Shown in pieces: positions 1-5,767 of a stretch of DNA of 18,144 bases. The position numbers and the translations under genes are program-made. Positions within the stretch are counted from its first letter, which is position 1; each line of letters starts with the position of its first letter. The stretch lies in NCBI GenBank assembly GCA_016936335.1, contig JAFGXZ010000063.1:1-18144 (forward strand). Direction: 5' to 3'. The DNA is from Fidelibacterota bacterium. Its GTDB lineage: Bacteria > Fidelibacterota > UBA2242. Under the pieces are notes generated by a model that saw only the letters and a program-made list of their open reading frames with translations, was not told where the DNA came from and ran no database searches.

Positions 1-33
1 ACCGCACCGGTTTTTTATTTTTGATGGTTTTCT

Positions 34-1692
34 TTATTTTACTTTTTGTAATTTCTTTAAAAGTTTCTCAGCTTTTCCGGCACTTTTTGAGTCGGGATAA
101 TTTGTGATAATCAGGTTCAGGGTTTCGACTGTTTTATCGGCATTACCCAATTCGCTATTATAGATATCGGCTGTTTTATCCAGTGCGTCAAGAACATTTG
201 CAGCGTCCGGATATTTTTCATAAAGACTCATATACTGAGCAATTGCGGACTCAAATTGTTTATGCCGTTTAAAGAGATCACCGGCGGCAGCAATTGCGAT
301 GTGAGCCCCCTCGGTTCCAGGGAAACGCTCATCGATGGATAAATAGGTCGTAACGGCATCCTGAATCAGATTCATCTGATCGGCCAGAATGACTGCTTTG
401 CGCATTAGTGCTTCGGTGCTGAGATCTGTTTTTCCGGCAGCCAAATACAGATCAGCACTGATCTGGTATTCTGAAATAGCCCTTTCCCAATTCTGTTGTT
501 TGGCATCGGCAATTTTTGCGATATGGTGGTGAGCGGAAATAGCCAGTGTATCATCGGGAAATTGTTCAATAAACCGGTAATAAGTCTCAATTGCCGGATC
601 GAACTCTTCAAACTCCTTTTCCTGTATACGGGCGGATCGGTAAAGAGCAAGAATCATTTCCGGGCTGTCCGGATAAAATATCATTAAACGATGATAGGTA
701 ATAAAAGCACTTTGGGCGCGTTGATTATTGGCAAAATATTCTGCCAGCCATAAACAAACCTTTGCCGACTGTTCCGAGAAAGGATAAAGTTCGAGATATT
801 TTTGGGCTTCTTTGACGAACATTGGTTTAACAGCAGGATCGGGAAAATCTTTTAACAATTCGAGCAGCTTAAAGTAGCGGGTTTCAATGCTTGGATATTC
901 AGGAGTCGTTGAAACGATATTCATTAGGAAATCCGCATTGCTCTTATACGTTTTTTCGGTGGTAAAAATACCGGAACGGATAGTTTTTATTTCTTCATAC
1001 AAGGGCGATTGCGGGTACAAAAAGATAAATTTAATAATAGACAGTTCCGCTTTGGCCCAATCCCCTTTCCGAATGTACATTTGGGTCAGATAGTCCTGAA
1101 CAGAATCGCAACGTGCTTCCGGAAAAAAGCGATTGATGTAGCGCTCGAGTTCATTAACCTGAAACGTATAAATATCTTCAACGGTGGAAGATAGTATCAA
1201 AAAGCCACTTTTGGATTTTGTCTCCTGTTGCTTTAACAGCTTTTCATAACTGAAATATTTTTCTTCGCTAATCGGATCGTATTCGGTTTTTTGAGTGACC
1301 ATTGGCGCCGGTGCGGGTTTTTTGCTTATTTTCAGGCTATCGCGCAGGGCCCGGATGGTTTTTTCAAGTCTGTTGGTTTCAAGAGAGTTTTGGTTGAGAA
1401 TATCGGTGATTTGATTGTTGAACAGGGTTGCGATGGAATCCTTTTGTTCCATAAATGCTTCTTCATAAACAAGTTGAAGAGAATCCTTGATAAATTGTCG
1501 GAGCGTCTGTGTGTCGCCAAGCGCCTGTTCCTCAACGGATTCCAGAAATTCCATTTCCTGTCGGCCGGCCAATGTGTCAACCATGCTGTCCAGGCTGCTG
1601 GTCTGGGCATTTATCCCGGCAATGAAAGCAAATATAATAAAAAATTGAAAATTGATTTTGTCTCTTTTTCGGTGTTCAACCCCTTTGATCAT
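34..1692 (-). CDS. Exported coiled-coil/tetratricopeptide-repeat protein
   Basis: About 552 residues. A basic N-terminus is followed by a hydrophobic stretch ending in AGINA-Q, which looks like a cleavable signal peptide, so the product is probably periplasmic or cell-surface. Residues about 40-125 are rich in Glu, Gln, Leu and Lys and look like a coiled coil. From about residue 150 to the end there are repeated helical pairs with YP-D/Q-S motifs (YPQSP, YPDSP, FPDDT, YPDAA, YPDSK), typical of TPR or outer-membrane-lipoprotein repeats. A coiled coil followed by TPRs recalls CpoB/YbgF, and the repeats recall BamD, but no lipobox Cys is present and the protein is much longer than either. I chose the ATG at 1692 because GAGGT lies 5 nt upstream. 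An in-frame ATG at 1704 has no good ribosome site. The role is probably scaffolding in the envelope; the exact function is unknown. Confidence 0.8.
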   Translation of the reverse strand: MIKGVEHRKRDKINFQFFIIFAFIAGINAQTSSLDSMVDTLAGRQEMEFLESVEEQALGDTQTLRQFIKDSLQLVYEEAFMEQKDSIATLFNNQITDILNQNSLETNRLEKTIRALRDSLKISKKPAPAPMVTQKTEYDPISEEKYFSYEKLLKQQETKSKSGFLILSSTVEDIYTFQVNELERYINRFFPEARCDSVQDYLTQMYIRKGDWAKAELSIIKFIFLYPQSPLYEEIKTIRSGIFTTEKTYKSNADFLMNIVSTTPEYPSIETRYFKLLELLKDFPDPAVKPMFVKEAQKYLELYPFSEQSAKVCLWLAEYFANNQRAQSAFITYHRLMIFYPDSPEMILALYRSARIQEKEFEEFDPAIETYYRFIEQFPDDTLAISAHHHIAKIADAKQQNWERAISEYQISADLYLAAGKTDLSTEALMRKAVILADQMNLIQDAVTTYLSIDERFPGTEGAHIAIAAAGDLFKRHKQFESAIAQYMSLYEKYPDAANVLDALDKTADIYNSELGNADKTVETLNLIITNYPDSKSAGKAEKLLKKLQKVK

Positions 1693-1945
1693 AAATAACC
1701 TCATCTAGCATTTTTTCTTATCCAACCCCATTTATTAATGTAAAACAAAGATCGGATATACAAACATATTTATAAGATAAGTTAAAAGATTTTTCAAAAA
1801 AAACATATTTTGTTCATTTAAAATCAATTATCTGTCAAAATGTGAAAAGAGATTATTAATTAATTTAGAAATATATGATAAAAAACTTTATCTTTATAAA
1901 TAGTATTTGCAACTTAAGATGTGTATTATTTAAAAAAGGAGTAGG
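1693..1945. promoter_or_regulatory. AT-rich divergent promoter region
   Basis: These 253 bases separate two divergently transcribed genes and are strongly AT-rich, so promoters for both must lie here or be absent. On the minus strand, 1761-1768 reads TATGTTTG, which fits the Bacteroidetes-type -7 consensus TAnnTTTG about 70 nt before the TPR gene. No well-spaced -33 TTTG goes with it. A perfect TTGACA is present on the minus strand at 1833-1838, but no matching -10 hexamer follows at 16-18 nt. The plus gene has AAGGAG at 1936-1941, 4 nt before its ATG. No clear operator palindrome or riboswitch fold was seen. The elements are tentative. Confidence 0.35.
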
Positions 1946-2872
1946 ATGTATCAATTCCCCAGGCCGCTACACAAAGGCGCGACAATAGGTGTAATTGCAC
2001 CGTCCAGTGCGGCTCATAGAAAACAGGCACAAGAAGGTCTGGCCTACTTGGAGAACCGTGGCTATCGTCTCAAAACAGCTCCGAATTTGACCCGGCGAAA
2101 ACATTATTTGGCGGGGAATGACAAATTGCGGTTGCATTGGCTTGAACACTTCATTCTTGATCCTGAAATCGACGCTATCATATGCATCAGGGGTGGTTAT
2201 GGGCTGTTACGAATAATTGATAAAATTGATTATAATCGTTTTACTGACATGCCTCCCAAATTGATTGTAGGCTATTCGGATATCACCGCATTGCAGATGG
2301 CTCTTCTCGCCAAATTGGGATGGGTTGGATATACCGGTCCAATGGTCGCATCTGATATGAGCGGCCAATTTGATCCGTATTCGGAAGAATGGCTCTGGAA
2401 AGTGATAACCAATCATCCGTATCCACTGAACCTGCAAAACCCAACCGGAGACGAAATGGTGGTTTATAGGCCGGGAAATGCCGAAGGACCCCTGGTTGGC
2501 GGTTGCCTGTCGTTGATTACACCGCTGCTGGGAACCGAGTATATGCCGGATTTGAAAGGAGCCGTGCTGGTGGTTGAAGACATTGGTGAAAAGACGTACC
2601 ATCTTGATAAGCAATTGCATATATTACGGTTGCATGGCGTATTTGAGGAAATATCCGCGTTGATTCTGGGGCATTTTGTAAATTGTTTCCCAAAAAATTC
2701 CAAGCGTTCGTTTACATTACCGGAATTTCTGGATGATGTGATTGGTGATTATAATTTTCCGGTAATCAGTAATTTTGCATACGGACATATCCGGAAACGT
2801 CTGACCTTACCACTGGGCGCCCGGGTACGGGTTGAGACCGATCCGGTTAAAATAGAGGTTTTTAACATATAA
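1946..2872 (+). CDS. ldcA: Muramoyl-tetrapeptide LD-carboxypeptidase, peptidase family S66
   Basis: 308 residues, the usual length for the family. LD-carboxypeptidase removes the terminal D-Ala from the tetrapeptide of recycled muropeptides, an L,D-bond cleavage in peptidoglycan recycling. The family triad is visible: nucleophile Ser111 in GYSDITAL, Glu211 in VVEDIGE and His281 in FAYGHI. These sit at nearly the same positions as the Ser/Glu/His of characterised LdcA. The N-terminal GATIGVIAPSSA and IRGGYGLLR (about 82-90) are also typical. No signal peptide is seen, so it should act in the cytoplasm. AAGGAG lies 4 nt before the ATG. MccF-type microcin self-immunity peptidases share the fold, but nothing nearby suggests microcin. 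The 104-nt gap to korD suggests a separate transcription unit. Confidence 0.9.
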   Translation: MYQFPRPLHKGATIGVIAPSSAAHRKQAQEGLAYLENRGYRLKTAPNLTRRKHYLAGNDKLRLHWLEHFILDPEIDAIICIRGGYGLLRIIDKIDYNRFTDMPPKLIVGYSDITALQMALLAKLGWVGYTGPMVASDMSGQFDPYSEEWLWKVITNHPYPLNLQNPTGDEMVVYRPGNAEGPLVGGCLSLITPLLGTEYMPDLKGAVLVVEDIGEKTYHLDKQLHILRLHGVFEEISALILGHFVNCFPKNSKRSFTLPEFLDDVIGDYNFPVISNFAYGHIRKRLTLPLGARVRVETDPVKIEVFNI

Positions 2873-2976
2873 AATTTGTACAATATATGGATATTTTAAA
2901 AAGAGACTCTGTAATCAAAATATATTTGGCAGAAAAAGCAATGATTTTACGGGTAATAAAAAAGTGGTGACACATT
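2873..2976 (+). promoter_or_regulatory. Candidate promoter region of the kor operon
   Basis: This 104-nt gap lies upstream of korD. It contains TATATTTG at 2921-2928, an exact match to the Bacteroidetes-type -7 motif TAnnTTTG, about 48 nt before the start codon. A clear -33 TTTG at the right spacing is not evident. No terminator hairpin for the preceding ldcA gene is visible, so read-through is also possible. Confidence 0.25.
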
Positions 2977-3195
2977 ATGAGAAATATTTCTGAAATAACG
3001 ATAAACGAACAATGGTGTAAAAGTTGCGAAATATGTGTTATCTTTTGCCCGAAAAAAGTCTATGACATGGGGCGTTTTTATCCTGTCGCAGCCAGGCCGG
3101 AAGATTGTATTGCCTGTAAATTATGTGAGAAATTATGCCCTGATTTTGCGATTATTGTAACCGCTCCGGATAAGCCGGATTCGACTAAAAAATAA
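2977..3195 (+). CDS. korD: 2-oxoacid:ferredoxin oxidoreductase, delta subunit (2x[4Fe-4S] ferredoxin)
   Basis: A 72-residue ferredoxin-like subunit with two complete CxxCxxCxxxCP motifs: Cys14, 17, 20, 24 and Cys44, 47, 50, 54. Each binds a [4Fe-4S] cluster, and together they pass electrons from the catalytic subunits to external ferredoxin. The short length and the position just before the alpha, beta and gamma genes are typical of the delta subunit of four-part 2-oxoacid oxidoreductases. Its TAA stop shares a base with an ATG of the next frame. The ribosome site is weak (GGTGA about 7 nt upstream). The 2-oxoglutarate assignment rests on the neighbouring subunits, not on this protein. Confidence 0.88.
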   Translation: MRNISEITINEQWCKSCEICVIFCPKKVYDMGRFYPVAARPEDCIACKLCEKLCPDFAIIVTAPDKPDSTKK

Positions 3196-3206
3196 TGGGA
3201 GATTTT

Positions 3207-4349
3207 GTGGAAACACCTAATCCAAATGTAAAAATGTGGCAGGGAAATGTTGCCTGCGCCGAAGCGGCCCTGGCGGCCGGGTGCCGTTTTTTTGCCGGGT
3301 ATCCGATTACCCCTTCAACTGAAATTGCCGAAGTGTTGTCCCAGCGCTTGCCCATGGTCGGTGGTAATTTTATTCAGATGGAAGATGAAATAGCGGCAAT
3401 GGGCGCGATAATTGGTGCATCCCTGGGGGGCGCCAAGGCCATGACAGCAACCAGTGGTCCTGGTTTTTCATTGAAGCAGGAAAATATTGGCTTTGCCGCG
3501 ATGGCCGAGGTTCCCTGCGTAATCGTCAATGTCCAGCGAGGTGGACCCAGCACCGGATTACCGACTCATGCAGCCCAGGGAGAGGTGATGCAATCTCGTT
3601 GGGGGACGCACGGAGACCACCCGATTATTGTGTTATCGCCCTTTTCAGTTCGTGAAACCTACGATATGACAGTGAGAGCATTTAACCTGGCCGAAAAGTA
3701 TAGAACTCCGGTTATTCTTCTGTCTGATGAAATTATCGGGCACCTGACCGAGAAAGTCGATGTTCCACCAATTGAACAGATGAGAATTGTGAACCGGAAA
3801 AAGCCATCCGTTTCGCCAGACAATTATTTGCCTTATGAACTGAATGAATCGGATATTCCTGCAATGGCAAACTTCGGGGATGGCTATCGGTACCATGTTA
3901 CCGGATTGGCCCATGACGAGACTGGTTTCCCCACGAATAACCCCGAAAAAATACAGGTCCAGCTGGATCGGCTGAACCGGAAAATTGATCGCTATAGAGA
4001 TGATATTGTTGAAATTGAAACACATTACACGGAAGATGCGGAAATTTTAGTAATCTCTTTTGGGTCTACATCGAGATCTGCCCGACGGGCAGTTATTAAT
4101 GCTCGGGAAAAGGGAATTAAAGCCGGACTGCTTCGACTCAAAACGATTTGGCCGTTTCCTGACAAAGAAATCGAAGTAATCAGTGATCCGGTTCGGAAAA
4201 TCATTGTTGCGGAAATGAATCTCGGCCAGATCGCCCATGAAGTTGAATGGGCAACACGTCGCTCAAAACCGGTCGTTCGGGTCAATAAAATCAATGGTGA
4301 GCCGATTACACCGAATGAAATATTTAATGCCATAATTGCACAGGATTAA
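3207..4349 (+). CDS. korA: 2-oxoglutarate:ferredoxin oxidoreductase, alpha subunit
   Basis: About 380 residues, matching the usual alpha subunit. It carries the pyruvate:ferredoxin oxidoreductase N-terminal fold with YPITPSTEIAE (about 32-42), MEDEIAAMGA, TATSGPG and VQRGGPSTGLPT (about 111-120). A C-terminal transketolase-like domain covers about 280-380. With the beta subunit it converts 2-oxoglutarate, CoA and oxidised ferredoxin to succinyl-CoA, CO2 and reduced ferredoxin, or the reverse in CO2-fixing cells. An ATG at 3195 overlaps the korD stop but has no ribosome site. The GTG at 3207 has GGGAG exactly 5 nt upstream, the same motif and spacing as korC, so I favour it. A different 2-oxoacid specificity cannot be excluded from sequence alone. 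Confidence 0.9.
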   Translation: METPNPNVKMWQGNVACAEAALAAGCRFFAGYPITPSTEIAEVLSQRLPMVGGNFIQMEDEIAAMGAIIGASLGGAKAMTATSGPGFSLKQENIGFAAMAEVPCVIVNVQRGGPSTGLPTHAAQGEVMQSRWGTHGDHPIIVLSPFSVRETYDMTVRAFNLAEKYRTPVILLSDEIIGHLTEKVDVPPIEQMRIVNRKKPSVSPDNYLPYELNESDIPAMANFGDGYRYHVTGLAHDETGFPTNNPEKIQVQLDRLNRKIDRYRDDIVEIETHYTEDAEILVISFGSTSRSARRAVINAREKGIKAGLLRLKTIWPFPDKEIEVISDPVRKIIVAEMNLGQIAHEVEWATRRSKPVVRVNKINGEPITPNEIFNAIIAQD

Positions 4350-4351
4350 TC

Positions 4352-5164
4352 ATGGATTATTTGCAATACTTGCGTTTGGATAAAATGCCACATATCTGGT
4401 GTGATGGTTGCGGGCATGGGATAGTTTTAAAATCCATCCTAAGATCAATTGACAAGCTGGAATGGGATAAAAATGATATTGCCATGGTTTCTGGAATTGG
4501 CTGTTCCAGCCGGACGCCGGGCTATGTGGATTTTAATACTCTGCATACAACCCACGGCCGGGCACTGGCGTTTGCTACAGGATTAAAAATTGCATCTCCC
4601 CGGCTTCACGTTATTGTTGTGAGTGGGGATGGTGATGCAACGGCCATTGGCGGGAACCATTTTATTCACGCAGCCCGACGGAATATTGATATAACCATGA
4701 TTATCTACAATAATTATATATATGGTATGACCGGCGGACAGGTTTCTCCAACGACCCCCAGTCGTAAAAAAGCCTCTACGGCTCCGTATGGAAATCCCGA
4801 TGAACCTTTTGATATCAGCCGTTTGGCGCAAGCTGCCGGTGCTGCCTATGTGGCCCGTTCCACCGTGTACCATGTGGGACGGACAGATAAATATATTGAA
4901 CAAGCGCTTTTAAAACCCGGTTTTTCGGTGGTTGAAGTATTGACCCCATGTCCAACATCATATGGACGACGTAATAAAGAAGGGACTGCCGTTGACATGA
5001 TGATGGCTCAAAAGGCTAACTCTGTTGGACTTGAGCGTATTAAAAACATGTCGGACGAAGAACTCGAAGGAAAGATTATTCTGGGGGTATTTGTAGATAA
5101 AGATCAGAAGAGTTACCTTACCCGTTATAATGAAGTGGTCGAACAGGCCCGAAATATGAAATAA
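4352..5164 (+). CDS. korB: 2-oxoglutarate:ferredoxin oxidoreductase, beta subunit (thiamine diphosphate binding)
   Basis: 270 residues. The thiamine diphosphate/Mg site is clear: GDGDA at 92-96, followed by NNYIYGMTGGQ from 120. The Cys ligands expected for the internal [4Fe-4S] cluster of this family are present as Cys17 and Cys20 in WCDGCGH, Cys51 in GIGCSS and Cys200 in TPCPT. This subunit carries out decarboxylation and forms the active site with the alpha subunit. It starts 2 nt after the korA stop, with AGGA six nt before the ATG, indicating co-translation. Cytoplasmic. Substrate choice (2-oxoglutarate rather than another 2-oxoacid) is inferred from overall similarity to Kor sequences and is likely but not proven. 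Confidence 0.92.
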   Translation: MDYLQYLRLDKMPHIWCDGCGHGIVLKSILRSIDKLEWDKNDIAMVSGIGCSSRTPGYVDFNTLHTTHGRALAFATGLKIASPRLHVIVVSGDGDATAIGGNHFIHAARRNIDITMIIYNNYIYGMTGGQVSPTTPSRKKASTAPYGNPDEPFDISRLAQAAGAAYVARSTVYHVGRTDKYIEQALLKPGFSVVEVLTPCPTSYGRRNKEGTAVDMMMAQKANSVGLERIKNMSDEELEGKIILGVFVDKDQKSYLTRYNEVVEQARNMK

Positions 5165-5179
5165 AATCAGGGAGTATAT

Positions 5180-5749
5180 ATGGCTTTTCGCTATGAAGTG
5201 AGATTGAGTGGTTCCGGTGGGCAGGGATTGATTTTGGTTGGCAAAGTGCTGGCCGAAGCAGCCGCTATCTACGATGGGTTGAATGCAACTCAAAGTCAAT
5301 CATATGGCCCCGAGGCCCGTGGTGGCGCCAGCCGCTCCGAGGTGATTATATCTGACGGAGATATAGATTATCCTAAAGCCGAAAATATTGATATTCTTCT
5401 GGCACTGACCCAGGAAGCCTGCGATAAATATATTATTGATTTAAAAGAGGACGGCGTTCTCTTAATCGATTCCCAGATGGTATCGAGAATTCCGGAAGGC
5501 AATTTTAAAATCGTTTCCATTCCGATTATCCAATCCGCCGTTGAACGCCTCGGGAAGTTTTTAGTGTCCAACATTATTGCGTTGGGAATTATTACCAAGC
5601 TGTCCGGTGTAGTGTCGGAAGACTCGGTAAAACATGCCATCCGATCGCGGGTACCCAAGGGGACGGAAGAAATGAATATTACGGCATTTTATACCGGAAT
5701 TGAGCTGGCTCAGAAATGGCTTGATCAAAATGGCCCTTTGAACACATAA
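5180..5749 (+). CDS. korC: 2-oxoglutarate:ferredoxin oxidoreductase, gamma subunit
   Basis: 189 residues, matching the gamma subunit family. Hallmarks are GSGGQG at 11-16 near the N-terminus and SYGPEARGGASRSEV at about 41-55, both conserved in POR/KOR gamma subunits, where this domain helps close the CoA and cofactor region. GGGAG sits 5 nt before the ATG, and the gene follows korB by 15 nt. It completes the delta-alpha-beta-gamma set. The 18-nt gap to the next gene implies that the GlnE-like gene belongs to the same mRNA. Confidence 0.9.
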   Translation: MAFRYEVRLSGSGGQGLILVGKVLAEAAAIYDGLNATQSQSYGPEARGGASRSEVIISDGDIDYPKAENIDILLALTQEACDKYIIDLKEDGVLLIDSQMVSRIPEGNFKIVSIPIIQSAVERLGKFLVSNIIALGIITKLSGVVSEDSVKHAIRSRVPKGTEEMNITAFYTGIELAQKWLDQNGPLNT

Positions 5750-5767
5750 TCTTGTGTGTAAACCGCT

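Noticed and set aside
1..33. Short hairpin accg-cac-cggt followed by T residues at the left edge
   Set aside because: The stem is only 4 bp and may be cut by the window edge. It could be part of a terminator between convergent genes but cannot be supported here.
1291..1698. 135-codon open frame on the plus strand
   Set aside because: It is antisense to the coiled-coil part of the TPR gene, with no ribosome site and no known motif.
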